Assembly: GCA_003599575.1 (NCBI GenBank)
Contig: QZKV01000119.1
Location: 1-64,000 of the forward strand
Length of the DNA stretch: 64,000 nt
Reading direction: 5' to 3'
Source of the DNA: Desulfobacteraceae bacterium
GTDB lineage: Bacteria; Desulfobacterota; Desulfobacteria; Desulfobacterales; Desulfosarcinaceae
The notes beneath the pieces are model-generated. The model saw only the letters and a list, made by a program, of their open reading frames with translations, searched no databases and was not told the DNA's origin. This document shows positions 1 through 9,205 of the stretch, piece by piece; positions within the stretch are counted from its first letter, which is position 1, and each line of letters opens with the position of its first letter. The translations under genes and the position numbers were made by a program.

Positions 1-632
1 GCAAACCCTTCAAGGCCGTGCAGACCGGCGGGCCCTCGGGCGGATGCATTCCCTACAAGCTCAAGGACACCCCCGTGGACTTCGACTCGCTGACCGCGGC
101 CGGCTCAATGATGGGTTCGGGCGCCATGATCGTCATGGACGACAGCGACTGCGTGGTGGACGTGGGGCGTTATTTTCTGCATTTTCTGGAAGAAGAGTCG
201 TGCGGCAAATGCCTGCCCTGCCGTTTGGGCCTGACGCGATTGCGCGAAATTCTGGACAACTTCTCTAAAGGCATTGGATCCGAGCAAGACATCGCCGACC
301 TGACCAGTCTCTCGCAGGCCATCCAGGACGGCGCACTCTGCGCCCTGGGCGCCAGCGCTCCCAATCCCGTGCTGACCACCATACGCTATTTCAAAGAGGA
401 GTATTTGGCGCATGTCCGGGACCATAAATGCCCGGCCGGTGTGTGCAAAGATCTGATCACCTATACTATTGATGCGGAGCTTTGTACCGGCTGTATGAGT
501 TGCGCCCGGCAATGCCCGGCCCAGTGCATCACCGGCAAGAAGAAAGCGACGCACACCATCGACGCCGCAAAATGCCTGCGTTGCGGCATTTGCAAGGAAA
601 CCTGCAAGTTCGACGCCGTAAAGATTTCTTAA
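1..632 (+). CDS. NuoF/HndC-like flavin iron-sulfur subunit, C-terminal part (5' truncated by window)
   Basis: The open frame enters from the left edge (first full codon at base 3), so only about the last 209 residues are visible. It starts inside the motif FKAVQTGGPSGG typical of the NADH/FMN-binding 51 kDa subunit of complex I, HoxF and HndC. The SLBB-like stretch is followed by the 4Fe-4S motif ESCGKCLPCRLG and a C-terminal two-cluster ferredoxin (CTGCMSCARQCP and CLRCGICKETC). That extra ferredoxin tail is characteristic of HndC and of bifurcating hydrogenase or NAD-linked Hdr subunits rather than respiratory NuoF. It probably oxidises or reduces NAD(P) in the cytoplasm and passes electrons to the next two gene products. 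The downstream gene starts 18 bases after the stop. Confidence 0.9.
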   Translation, partial: KPFKAVQTGGPSGGCIPYKLKDTPVDFDSLTAAGSMMGSGAMIVMDDSDCVVDVGRYFLHFLEEESCGKCLPCRLGLTRLREILDNFSKGIGSEQDIADLTSLSQAIQDGALCALGASAPNPVLTTIRYFKEEYLAHVRDHKCPAGVCKDLITYTIDAELCTGCMSCARQCPAQCITGKKKATHTIDAAKCLRCGICKETCKFDAVKIS

Positions 633-650
633 TCATAGGAGATGCGATCG

Positions 651-1253
651 ATGATCACATTCAACATAAACGACCAGGAAGTAAACGCGCGGCCGGGATG
701 GACGGTGCTTGAGACCGCCCGCGAATACGGCATCGACATACCCACTTTATGCTTTCACCCTGCCGTGAGCGCCAGCGGCGCCTGCCGGCTGTGCATGGTT
801 GAGCTGCGCGACGGCACGCGGTCCAAACTGGTGGCCTCGTGCATCTACCCGGTAGCCGAGGGATTACAGATCTATACGCAAACCGGGCGCGTCCGGAATG
901 TCCGGCGTTGGGTGTTCGAAATGCTCTTGGCCGCCTGCCCGGCCAGCCCTGAAATTGCAGGAATGGCCGCCCGGTACGGCGTTGAACGCACGCGCTTCAA
1001 AATCCACGATCCCCAGCAGACCTGCATGGTTTGCGGCCTTTGCGCCCGGGTATGCGAGGAGGTGGTGGGGCTTTCGGCCATCGCCATAATGGATCGCGGC
1101 GTACACAAGCGTGTGGGGGCGCCTTTTGCCAAACCCACGGATGTCTGCGTGGCCTGCGGCAGCTGCGTGACCATCTGCCCCACCGGGGCCATGCAGAAAC
1201 TCTTCGATTCGGTGCGGGGCGAACCTGTGACGGCATTGACACAGCTGGTCTAG
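651..1253 (+). CDS. HoxU/NuoG-like 2Fe-2S and 4Fe-4S electron-transfer subunit
   Basis: About 200 residues. The N-terminal 2Fe-2S ferredoxin fold has cysteines at about 34, 45, 48 and 64. The C-terminal half has two 4Fe-4S motifs (CMVCGLCARVC and CVACGSCVTIC). It matches the short NuoG-like subunit (HoxU, HndD N-terminus) and lacks the hydrogenase or large NuoG domain. The usual His/Cys-ligated cluster motif is not evident between the two regions. Two in-frame ATGs exist (642 and 651). The ribosome-binding sequence AGGAG at 637-641 abuts the first, so 651 with 9-base spacing is preferred. It likely bridges the upstream NuoF-like subunit and the downstream HdrA-like protein. Confidence 0.87.
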   Translation: MITFNINDQEVNARPGWTVLETAREYGIDIPTLCFHPAVSASGACRLCMVELRDGTRSKLVASCIYPVAEGLQIYTQTGRVRNVRRWVFEMLLAACPASPEIAGMAARYGVERTRFKIHDPQQTCMVCGLCARVCEEVVGLSAIAIMDRGVHKRVGAPFAKPTDVCVACGSCVTICPTGAMQKLFDSVRGEPVTALTQLV

Positions 1254-1257
1254 TTTC

Positions 1258-1365
1258 GTTGATTCGTCAAATTCATCATTCGTTAACTTGAAACGACCAC
1301 GACCTTGGCCCATCGAATCGACGCATCCGATGAACCAACAATGGACGAATCAACCAGTTAACGAA
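1258..1365. repeat. Intergenic cluster of inverted ATTCGTyAA-type words
   Basis: Two pairs of inverted words lie in this 126-base gap. GTTGATTCGTC at 1258-1268 is complementary to 1344-1354, and TTCGTTAACT at 1279-1288 is complementary to 1356-1365. The pairs cross rather than nest, so they cannot form one simple hairpin. A related GTTAACGAAT word overlaps the end of the gene at 57474. Function unknown: an operator cluster, an mRNA structure or a dispersed intergenic word are all possible. Confidence 0.4.
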
Positions 1366-1379
1366 GCAGGGAGGGAACC

Positions 1380-3809
1380 ATGAGCGCATATGCAAAAACC
1401 GGCGTTTTTCTCTGCCAGTGCGGAGACAAAATCGCTTCATTGGTCGATTTAGAAAAACTACAGGCCGCAATAGGCCATGAACCGGACGTGGCGCATTGCG
1501 AAACGCTGGCTTACCCATGCCTCAAACCGGGCATCGAGCACATCACACAATTAACGGCGAATAAGGGACTGAACCGCATCATCGTGGCCGGCTGCGAAGA
1601 GCGCCTGATGGCGGCCAAACTGGAGGATCAGCTGCGCTCGATGGAATTGCTCAAAGGGCAAATCCAAATGGTCAACCTGCGCGGCCATGTGGCCACCGTT
1701 TCGGACCTGCCCCCCGAGCAAAAGGCCGACAAAGCCGCCAAACTGATCAGCGCGGCGGTCGCCGAGATGGCCGCCCTTAAGCCTACCCATCTGACACGGG
1801 CCATGCTCAAAGGGCCGGTCATGATCGTGGGCAACGGGATCGCCTCTTATTCCGCCGCGGCCGAACTGGCCCGCCAGAAGGTGGATTACTTGCTGGCCGT
1901 ACCATGCGCCAATGCGGATACAGTCATCGCCCAACTTCACCAGACCTACCCGGGGGAGCACGAATACCACGCCCGGCTGAAAAAAACGGTTGCAGAAGCA
2001 TTGCAAAGCCCTCATGCAACTTTGCTGATCGGGCACACACTCAGCATGCTGTCCGGTGTAACCGGCAGCTACAATCTGACCTTCAGCAATGCTCGCGGAG
2101 AACAGGTCAAATTCACCGCCGGAGCCATCATCGCCTGCCTGGATGCTCATTTCGCCGAGCCCCGGCCGGAATTCGGCCATGACGGGAAAACGGTGCTGAT
2201 GCCCTCCGAAATGGAAGCGCATTTCCTGCAGTCCGGCGTTCCCAAAGGCACGGTGGTGTTCTGGATCAGGGACTATGAAATCGGCCAGTCGGAATTTGCC
2301 CCCCTGTCGGCCAAAAGTGCCTGGCAAATGGCCGCACATATCCGCCAATGCGCCCCCTCCTCCACCGCCATTATTCTGTACAACCAGCAGATGGAGGTGC
2401 CCCTGACCGCGGCCGAACGCGCCCTGAACCGCAAACTGAACATCTTATGGATCCCGTATGACAAGGCGCTGCGTCCCGCCGTACAGGACGGTTTTCTGAC
2501 CTTCTGCAATCTGGCCGATCATGTCGAACACGAACTGAAGTGGGACTATCTGGTACTTTCCCCCGAGCGGACCGTAGCGGGTGAAACATTGCAGGTCGCC
2601 CGCATTCTGGGTCTCGTGCACAAAGAAGGCCGTTTTCTGACCGGCCATCACGCGCGTGTGCGCCCCGAGATGGTCGGCCGGGAGGAGACGTATCTCGCCG
2701 GCAGCGCGCGTTTCCCGTGCAGCCTGCACGACGCCCTGGCGCAAGGAAAGCGGGCAGCCGCAAAAACGACCGAGATGTTCCGCAAATCAGCCGGGGGAGA
2801 CCTGTTCGTACCCCGCGTGGTGTGCGTGGTGGACCCGCAAAAATGCATCGGCTGCGGCCAGTGCCAGGAGCTGTGTGACTGCGGTGGCATTGGCGTCGAA
2901 GAAGGCCCCGGCGGCGGTTTGCCGCGCGTGGTCGATCCCATGGTATGCACCGGCGGCGGCACCTGCGCGGCGGCCTGCCCCTACCATGCCCTGGTACTGC
3001 AGAACAACAGCAACGACCAGCGCGAAGCCCGCGTGGCCGCTCTGGCCCGCCTCCTGGGTCCGGACGAGTGCATGGCTTTTGTATGCAGCTGGGGCGGACT
3101 GCCGGCGGCCGACATCGCCGGCAAGCAAGGCCTGCAATACGATCCGCGCATCTACCTGCTGGGCGTGCCTTGTGTGGGGCAGATCGATGCCTGCGCCATG
3201 GCACGTGCCTTGAAAGAGGGGGCTCCCGGTTTGCTGCTGGTCGGATGCCTGCCCGAAACGTGTCATCACTCCTACGGCCTGGACCATGCCTGGAGCCGCG
3301 TCAATGCCATTAAAAAACTGCTCTCCTTGAGCGGTTTCGATCGGCAGCGCATCGCGCTCGCGCATGCCGATCTGAACCACCCACAGGATTTCGTGCGCAC
3401 GGTGGAGAGCTTTACGCGCATGATCGCCGCCATGGGCCCCATGATCAGGAGTCAAGCGGATAAAAGCAAGCTGGATGCCATGTATCATCTGATCAGAGAC
3501 AACACGCGGGTACGCCATCTACTGTCGGCCGGCCTGCGCCGTCCGGGAGAAAAAACCTACCGCGGCGACCAGCGCCACGCCCTGGAATATGACCGGGATT
3601 TCTCAGCGGTGCTGGCCGAAGAATTTCTGCAGCAACGGCTTTTGCTTCTGATGAGATCGGCCCGGGGGCCTTTCAATTTGAATCAACTGACCGGCCGGTT
3701 GAACGAAGACCCCCACCAGGTGGCGACTTGCCTGTGGGACATGGTCCAAAGCGGACTGGTCGATTTCGCGCATATAAATAGAGAAGCGGTTTATTCATTG
3801 AGCAGCTGA
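1380..3809 (+). CDS. HdrA-like protein with degenerate FAD domain, ferredoxin and MvhD domain
   Basis: 809 residues, preceded by the ribosome-binding sequence GGGAGG. The N-terminus has the HdrA-type segment (LCQCGDK near 12, then a VAGCEE stretch). The central Rossmann-like region around 147-175 reads VGNGIAS where HdrA normally has GGGIAG, and flavin-binding features downstream are poorly kept. Residues about 490-545 hold a ferredoxin-like Cys pattern (CIGCGQCQELCDC, then CTGGGTCAAACP). After it comes an MvhD-like domain (CSWGG, GVPCVGQID, LVGCLPETCHH), and the C-terminus resembles a winged-helix segment. Such HdrA-MvhD fusions link NAD- or H2-linked modules to Hdr complexes in the cytoplasm. 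Placement after NuoF/HoxU-like genes suggests a NAD(P)-linked complex. The loss of the flavin motif makes its bifurcating role uncertain. Confidence 0.82.
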   Translation: MSAYAKTGVFLCQCGDKIASLVDLEKLQAAIGHEPDVAHCETLAYPCLKPGIEHITQLTANKGLNRIIVAGCEERLMAAKLEDQLRSMELLKGQIQMVNLRGHVATVSDLPPEQKADKAAKLISAAVAEMAALKPTHLTRAMLKGPVMIVGNGIASYSAAAELARQKVDYLLAVPCANADTVIAQLHQTYPGEHEYHARLKKTVAEALQSPHATLLIGHTLSMLSGVTGSYNLTFSNARGEQVKFTAGAIIACLDAHFAEPRPEFGHDGKTVLMPSEMEAHFLQSGVPKGTVVFWIRDYEIGQSEFAPLSAKSAWQMAAHIRQCAPSSTAIILYNQQMEVPLTAAERALNRKLNILWIPYDKALRPAVQDGFLTFCNLADHVEHELKWDYLVLSPERTVAGETLQVARILGLVHKEGRFLTGHHARVRPEMVGREETYLAGSARFPCSLHDALAQGKRAAAKTTEMFRKSAGGDLFVPRVVCVVDPQKCIGCGQCQELCDCGGIGVEEGPGGGLPRVVDPMVCTGGGTCAAACPYHALVLQNNSNDQREARVAALARLLGPDECMAFVCSWGGLPAADIAGKQGLQYDPRIYLLGVPCVGQIDACAMARALKEGAPGLLLVGCLPETCHHSYGLDHAWSRVNAIKKLLSLSGFDRQRIALAHADLNHPQDFVRTVESFTRMIAAMGPMIRSQADKSKLDAMYHLIRDNTRVRHLLSAGLRRPGEKTYRGDQRHALEYDRDFSAVLAEEFLQQRLLLLMRSARGPFNLNQLTGRLNEDPHQVATCLWDMVQSGLVDFAHINREAVYSLSS

Positions 3810-3852
3810 TCTGCCTCGGTATGCAAGTGAAACAGCCGTGGTCGACACGAGC

Positions 3853-3868
3853 CGGCATCAGCTTTGCG
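3853..3868 (+). promoter_or_regulatory. Sigma-54 (-24/-12) promoter for the universal stress protein gene
   Basis: CGGCAT-N5-TTGCG, with GG at 3854-3855 and GC at 3866-3867, exactly ten bases between them. The -12 element is 68 bases upstream of the TTG start at 3935. It excludes an upstream start for that gene. Confidence 0.65.
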
Positions 3869-3934
3869 TCCATAGTGGACAACGCGAGAAAATATCCCGG
3901 CTGGACTTTTCGCCTCAGGGCAAGGAGCGCAACC

Positions 3935-4897
3935 TTGTTTAACAAAATACTCTTCGCAACGACGGCTTCTCCGACCTGTGACGACGCCGCCAAAGTGGCT
4001 TTCGATCTGGCCAAACAGTATGACACTGTTTTTTTTATCTTCCATGTATTCGGAATCCCGACAAGAGGGGCCAGCCCTTTTGTTACCGATGTGCGCACAG
4101 GCCGAGAAGAAGCCCTGGATGAGGATTACGCCGCCTGGGTCAAAGAGGAGATGAAAAACACTTACGCCGCCCGCCTCAAAGGCATGCCCAGGGCCGTCAT
4201 CGATTGCTCTGCCGGAGCGCCGGCCACTGAAATTTTGCGCAAAGCATGGAAAGAGAATGCAGACCTGATCGTTATGGGTGCACCTACCTGCCGGCAAGAC
4301 GTGGGCGCCTACCGCAATCGGCAAATTGTGGGCAGCACCATGCAGCGTGTGGCCCGCGGGGCGTTCTGTCCCGTGTTGATCGTGAGCCGGGCGTGCGACA
4401 CATGCTTTGGGGACTTCCAAAAGATTGTGTTGGCAACCGATTTTTCACGCGCTTCGATGGCTGCCTTCAAGTTCGCCTGCCGCACGGCAAAGCATATCGG
4501 CTGCAGGCTTTCTTTGTTCCATGCCATTGATCTTTCCCCAACGCGCATTGGACAAACCCTCAGCCGGGAGCAAATCGAGCAGCGCATCGCCGGGGCCCGT
4601 TTTCGCATGCAGGCAGCGTATGTAGCGCACATGAATGGATTTGATAACTTCGAAATTGAAGTGCGCGAAGGAATCCCCTATGTGGAAATCTTGAAATTCG
4701 CACGCGAAAAGAGCGCTGCCTTGATCGTCATGGCCCACCACACCCAAGCGGTCGATCCGGAGAAAGCGCTCGCGGGCAGCACGCTCGAGCAGGTGGCGCT
4801 GCGCTCGGCCTGTCCGGTGGTCAGTGTCAATCGGGCGGCCAAAATTCAACCTCCCGACGCAAGCCAGGCAAGGATCGCTGCGGAGGCTGTGCGGTGA
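3935..4897 (+). CDS. Tandem-domain universal stress protein (UspA family)
   Basis: About 320 residues with two Usp folds in tandem. The first begins FNKILFATTASPTC and has VMGAPTCRQDVG then the nucleotide-site-like GSTMQRVARGAFCPVLIV. The second begins KIVLATDFSRASMAAF and ends with VMAHHTQ and GSTLEQVALRSACPVVSV. The TTG at 3935 is chosen as start because AAGGAG lies 7 bases upstream, a sigma-54 promoter sits at 3853-3868, and the close paralogue at 39115-40086 begins at the same residue. Cytoplasmic stress or energy-state protein, probably nucleotide-binding. The paralogue lies immediately upstream of the tmc genes, which suggests a link with electron-transfer complexes. Confidence 0.88.
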   Translation: MFNKILFATTASPTCDDAAKVAFDLAKQYDTVFFIFHVFGIPTRGASPFVTDVRTGREEALDEDYAAWVKEEMKNTYAARLKGMPRAVIDCSAGAPATEILRKAWKENADLIVMGAPTCRQDVGAYRNRQIVGSTMQRVARGAFCPVLIVSRACDTCFGDFQKIVLATDFSRASMAAFKFACRTAKHIGCRLSLFHAIDLSPTRIGQTLSREQIEQRIAGARFRMQAAYVAHMNGFDNFEIEVREGIPYVEILKFAREKSAALIVMAHHTQAVDPEKALAGSTLEQVALRSACPVVSVNRAAKIQPPDASQARIAAEAVR

Positions 4898-5273
4898 ACG
4901 GTCGGGATTGGCGTAGATCCGCAAAATGCCGTCTTTGCCCTGCTGACGCGGACGGGTGGGTTGGGCCGGTCATCCGTGCATCGGTCCAATGGTAGACAAA
5001 AGAGGCCCCATCTGCGCCGGCGTCCATTTGCTGATGGCGGTTTTGGCTCGCAGGTCAACGATCCGAGGCTCGCCTTTTTTACATCTCCGGTCGACCTCTT
5101 CCCCGGTTTAAAAAAGTCAAACAAACCCTATGGGAAATAGTATACAAAAATGGTATGGTATCGACGCCATCGGCGCACTGGCTCAATTTTGTTGTTGCAA
5201 CCCCTTGGTTCTTCTTGGTAAGAGCGCCCGGTTTAACCATTGATTTCATTCAAATTGATAAGGATCTGCCGAT
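4898..5273. other. Intergenic region upstream of hmcA
   Basis: About 376 bases with no convincing open frame. A T-run near 5076 is not preceded by a strong stem, and no GG-N10-GC sigma-54 element was found. Promoters for the hmc operon are expected here but none can be named with confidence. Confidence 0.5.
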
Positions 5274-6854
5274 ATGAAAAGGGGGAAAAGTCTGCTGCTC
5301 GGGGTCTGTATATTAGCGTTTCCCATGGTTATCGCATACAGTTCCAGTCTTAATGGGTCAGGGCAGACCTTGGGGGTTTCATCCGGGGCAAGGGCGGACG
5401 TCATTATCATCGATGCAATGAGCGCTTTCGGCAGGCTTGAAAAACCACCCGTTGAATTCCTGCACGATGCCCACACCAGGGCTCTGGCCAAAACAAACCA
5501 GGACTGCACCGCCTGCCATGTCACCGACAATGATCGTATTTCTCTGAAATTCAAACGTATCAAGGATACGGACCGCACGGCGGTCATGAACATCTATCAT
5601 AAGGAATGCATCTCCTGTCATGGAGAGATGAGGCTTGCGCGTCAAAAAACCGGTCCGGTCGAATGCGTTGGATGCCATACCGAAAAGGCTCGCTTCCTTT
5701 CCGCGCGACAGCCCATGGGGTTCGATAAATCCCTGCACTTTCGGCATTCAGAGGCACAGGACAAAAAATGTGCACAATGCCACCATGCATATGACGAACG
5801 GACAAAAAAGCTGTTTTACGCCAAAGACAAAGAGGAAACCTGCCGCTATTGCCATAAGTCCGAAACAAAGGAGAACCTGATCTCGATGCGATTGGCGTCC
5901 CATTTGGCCTGCATCGATTGTCACCGCAAGACACAGGCGCAAAATCCAAACACCGGCCCCCTTGAATGTACAGGGTGCCACGATTTGACCGCTCAGCGGA
6001 AGATCAAAAAAATCGCTTCCGTTCCGAGACTGCAGGGCCGACAGCCCGACAGTGTTCTGCTCAAAAGGGCTCAAAAAAACAGTCCGGCCGATAACGAGAG
6101 CTTAAACAGGATGCATTTTGTTCCTTTCGATCACAAGGCGCACGAGACCTATACCGATACCTGCCGCGGCTGCCACCATGAAACCCTCAAAGCCTGCAAC
6201 GAGTGTCATACCCTTGCCGGAACAAAGCAGGGCAAGGGAGTCAATCTTGAAAAAGCCATGCACCAGGTGGACACGGGAAGGAGCTGCCGGGGCTGCCATC
6301 TTTTGCAGCAGAATGAGAAAAACTGTGCCGGCTGCCATGTTTTCATGAGCGCAGGCCTGGAAAATAAAGAAAGTTCATGCAGCCCATGCCACATGCAGCC
6401 GGTTCTCGAAAACGGGCCGGCATCGGCTCCGGAGCAAGAAAAAGCTCTGGCGGCGCAAATGCTGCACTCAAGAACGCCGGTCACCGGCACGTATGACCAG
6501 GAGGATATTCCTGACGCGATCGTCCTAAAAAGTCTATCCAATCAGTATGAGGGGGTCGATTTCCCGCATCGCCGGATTGTCAACGCGCTTGCCGGCAGCA
6601 TCAAGGAGAGCAAACTTGCGGCCTATTTCCACACCCGGCAAGGCACAATGTGCCAGGGATGTCATCATAACAGCCCTGTTTCCAAAAAGCCGCCGGGTTG
6701 CGCAAGTTGTCACGCCAAACCGTTTGATGCGGAAAACCCTCTGAAGCCTGGATTGGTGGGGGCCTATCATCTGCAATGCATGGGCTGCCATAAAGAGATG
6801 GGTATCGAAAAGCCCGCAGGATGCACCGATTGTCATAAAGAGAAATCAAGATAA
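5274..6854 (+). CDS. hmcA: HmcA-type 16-haem cytochrome c
   Basis: 526 residues with an N-terminal signal peptide (basic MKRGK then a hydrophobic stretch to about residue 25). Exactly 16 CXXCH haem-binding motifs can be counted, from CTACH to the final CTDCH, with many additional histidines for bis-His ligation. That number matches high-molecular-weight cytochrome HmcA of sulfate reducers. It is exported and exchanges electrons with periplasmic cytochrome c3 and hydrogenases or formate dehydrogenases, passing them to the membrane HmcB-E subunits encoded next. AAGGA lies about 10 bases upstream of the ATG. hmcB starts 26 bases after the stop. Confidence 0.95.
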   Translation: MKRGKSLLLGVCILAFPMVIAYSSSLNGSGQTLGVSSGARADVIIIDAMSAFGRLEKPPVEFLHDAHTRALAKTNQDCTACHVTDNDRISLKFKRIKDTDRTAVMNIYHKECISCHGEMRLARQKTGPVECVGCHTEKARFLSARQPMGFDKSLHFRHSEAQDKKCAQCHHAYDERTKKLFYAKDKEETCRYCHKSETKENLISMRLASHLACIDCHRKTQAQNPNTGPLECTGCHDLTAQRKIKKIASVPRLQGRQPDSVLLKRAQKNSPADNESLNRMHFVPFDHKAHETYTDTCRGCHHETLKACNECHTLAGTKQGKGVNLEKAMHQVDTGRSCRGCHLLQQNEKNCAGCHVFMSAGLENKESSCSPCHMQPVLENGPASAPEQEKALAAQMLHSRTPVTGTYDQEDIPDAIVLKSLSNQYEGVDFPHRRIVNALAGSIKESKLAAYFHTRQGTMCQGCHHNSPVSKKPPGCASCHAKPFDAENPLKPGLVGAYHLQCMGCHKEMGIEKPAGCTDCHKEKSR

Positions 6855-6880
6855 GTCGGATGTAAGTTGAGGTGTTTGAT

Positions 6881-7828
6881 ATGTCCTTGTCACGAAGAAG
6901 ATTTTTGGGGTGGATCGGCGCGGCAGGCGCAGCAGCAGGGTCCACCGCGGGCAAATCGGCCTATGCCGGCGGCAATAAGCATTTTGAAGGCTATCCGGAG
7001 AGTTTTGGTGTTTTGCATGACATTTCCCGGTGCGTGGGATGCCGGAACTGCGAGGCCGCCTGCAGACAGGTCAATGATCTTCCTGTGCCGGACCGGCCTT
7101 TTACGGATCTTGCCGTATTGGATCAGGAACGCCGAACAACGGAAAAGGCTTATACGGTCGTCAATAAATATGCCTTTTCCGGCAGGGCGGCCCCGACATT
7201 CAGAAAAATCCAGTGCAATCACTGCCTTGAACCGGCCTGCGCATCGGCATGCTTCGTGAAGGCTCTCCAAAAAACGCCCACCGGCGCCGTCACCTATGAT
7301 CCCAGTGTTTGCGTGGGATGCCGCTATTGCATGATCGCCTGCCCCTTTGGGATCCCGGCGTATGAATACCATGAAGTGCTGACGCCGCGCATCATGAAAT
7401 GCACCATGTGCTATCCCCGGATATCCCAGGGACAACTCCCCGGATGTGTCGAGGCCTGTCCGATGGAGGCCCTGACTTGGGGGAAACGCGAGGATTTGAT
7501 CAAACTGGCTCGTGAACGGATTCGCCAGCATCCGGGAAGATATGTGGATCACATCTACGGCGAGACCGAAATGGGCGGCACCAGCTGGCTGTATATCTCG
7601 AGCATTCCTTTTTCAGAGATCGGAATGCGCGAAGACCTCGGCGTGACGCCGGCTCCCGAGTTGACCTCCGGAGCTCTTGCTGCGGTTCCGATCGTTGCAG
7701 GTTTGTGGCCTGTCCTTTTGGTGGGCATATACGCCATATCCAAACGCAAGGAGATCATTTTCCAGCAGGAGCTTGAGGCCGTCAAAGAAGCCGCCCACTC
7801 CCGGCCCAAGGAGGTGTCTGATGTCTGA
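6881..7828 (+). CDS. hmcB: HmcB-type periplasmic iron-sulfur subunit with Tat signal
   Basis: About 315 residues. The N-terminus has a twin-arginine motif (SRRRFLGW) followed by an Ala/Gly-rich hydrophobic stretch. Four ferredoxin-type cysteine groups follow: [35 protein letters not shown] and [20 protein letters not shown], the DmsB/NrfC pattern for four 4Fe-4S clusters. A C-terminal hydrophobic segment (about 270-290) anchors it. In Hmc it relays electrons from HmcA to the NrfD-like HmcC. The ATG at 6881 is preferred over GTG at 6872 because GAGGTG lies just upstream. It overlaps hmcC by 8 bases, indicating translational coupling. Confidence 0.93.
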   Translation: MSLSRRRFLGWIGAAGAAAGSTAGKSAYAGGNKHFEGYPESFGVLHDISRCVGCRNCEAACRQVNDLPVPDRPFTDLAVLDQERRTTEKAYTVVNKYAFSGRAAPTFRKIQCNHCLEPACASACFVKALQKTPTGAVTYDPSVCVGCRYCMIACPFGIPAYEYHEVLTPRIMKCTMCYPRISQGQLPGCVEACPMEALTWGKREDLIKLARERIRQHPGRYVDHIYGETEMGGTSWLYISSIPFSEIGMREDLGVTPAPELTSGALAAVPIVAGLWPVLLVGIYAISKRKEIIFQQELEAVKEAAHSRPKEVSDV

Positions 7829-8996
7829 AACGGCTTACCGGGTCGCCAAACCATGGGTCACCCCTTTTAACGTCGTTGCCGGAACCATTATCATCATCGG
7901 CATCGTTATCTCCATCCTGAGGTTTACGGGCGGGTTGGGAGCCGTCACCAATCTCTCCCACGACAACCCGTGGGGGTTGTGGATCGGCTTTGATCTGCTC
8001 GTAGGCGTCGCCCTTGCGGCAGGAGGGTATGTTACATCGGCGGCCGTCTATCTTTTCGGGATGAAAAAGTACCACGCCGCCGTCCGGCCGGCGGTGTTGA
8101 CGGGGTTTCTCGGTTACGCCCTGGTTGTTTTCGCCCTGAATTATGATGTGGGCAGGCCCTGGCGCCTTCCCTATCCCTTTGTCGTGCGGCAGGGAACGAC
8201 CTCCCTTCTTTTTGAAGTGGGCGCATGCGTTGCGCTCTACCTGACGGTTTTATTTCTGGAATTTGTACCGGCTGCGCTGGAGTGGCTGGGCTTGAAAAGA
8301 TTGCGCGAACTCATTGTCAAATTGACGCTGGCATTGACCATACTGGGCGTTGTGCTTTCGACACTGCACCAGTCCTCTCTGGGGGCCCTTTTCCTGATCG
8401 CGCCCTCAAAACTTCACCCCCTGTGGTATTCTCCCTATTTGCCGGTCTACTTTTTTGTATCGAGCATTGCTGCGGGCTTATCCATGGTCATTTTCGAAAG
8501 CGCTCTTTCCCATCGTTATTTAACCATGATCAAAATGGACCAGGCGCATCTCAGTGAAAAGGAAGATGTGGCGCTGGGCTTCGGCAAGGCCGCATCCCTG
8601 GTTCTGGCGGGCTATTTCATCATCAAGATAATGGGGGTCGCCGCAGGAAACCACTGGCACCTGCTGGGAACCTCATATGGATACTGGTTTCTTGCTGAAG
8701 TCATCGGCTTTATTGCGTTACCCTCGTTTTTATATGCCACCGGGGTTCGGAACAAGGATTTGGCGCTGATCAAATGGACTTCCGCATGGACCGTCATCGG
8801 CATTGTGGTCAATCGCCTGAACGTAAGTCTGATCGCATTCAACTGGCAGCTTCCGGCCGCCAAAAAGTATTTTCCGCACTGGATGGAAATAGCACTTTCG
8901 ATTTTTATCGTAACCCTGGGCATCGTTGTTTTCAGGTTTATCGTCACCCGCATGCCCATTTTTTATGAACATCCGGAGTATAAGGATGCCCACTGA
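7821..8996 (+). CDS. hmcC: HmcC, NrfD-family integral membrane subunit
   Basis: About 391 residues, almost entirely hydrophobic with some ten predicted membrane helices; typical NrfD-like features include the glycine-rich [13 protein letters not shown] segment after the first helix. AAGGAGGTG lies just upstream of the ATG at 7821. NrfD proteins bind no haem and interact with menaquinone or move protons next to an iron-sulfur partner, here HmcB. Position between hmcB and the small hmcD-like gene matches hmc operons of Desulfovibrio. Confidence 0.93.
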   Translation: MSETAYRVAKPWVTPFNVVAGTIIIIGIVISILRFTGGLGAVTNLSHDNPWGLWIGFDLLVGVALAAGGYVTSAAVYLFGMKKYHAAVRPAVLTGFLGYALVVFALNYDVGRPWRLPYPFVVRQGTTSLLFEVGACVALYLTVLFLEFVPAALEWLGLKRLRELIVKLTLALTILGVVLSTLHQSSLGALFLIAPSKLHPLWYSPYLPVYFFVSSIAAGLSMVIFESALSHRYLTMIKMDQAHLSEKEDVALGFGKAASLVLAGYFIIKIMGVAAGNHWHLLGTSYGYWFLAEVIGFIALPSFLYATGVRNKDLALIKWTSAWTVIGIVVNRLNVSLIAFNWQLPAAKKYFPHWMEIALSIFIVTLGIVVFRFIVTRMPIFYEHPEYKDAH

Positions 8997-9031
8997 CGCT
9001 GCTGATAAAAAACCGAAGGAGTGACTTTTTA

Positions 9032-9202
9032 ATGGAAACCATTTTTTATACCTATCAGGATTTTTATACCCATACCAAGGCCATTTCCTATCTCCTGATG
9101 ATTGCTGCTCTGATTGGTATTGCTTTCTTCTGGAAATTTCTTTCCGCAAAGGATGATAAAAAAGAGACGGTGCATTATAACAGGCTGACTAAGGAAAGCT
9201 GA
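9032..9202 (+). CDS. hmcD: HmcD-like small membrane protein
   Basis: A 56-residue frame between hmcC and the HmcE-like gene, with AAGGAG about 10 bases upstream of the ATG. It has one membrane helix (about residues 18-36, rich in Leu, Ile, Ala and Phe) and a charged C-terminal tail. Size, topology and position match HmcD, a single-span subunit of unknown detailed role. The next gene starts 3 bases after the stop. Confidence 0.8.
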   Translation: METIFYTYQDFYTHTKAISYLLMIAALIGIAFFWKFLSAKDDKKETVHYNRLTKES

Positions 9203-9205
9203 CAC

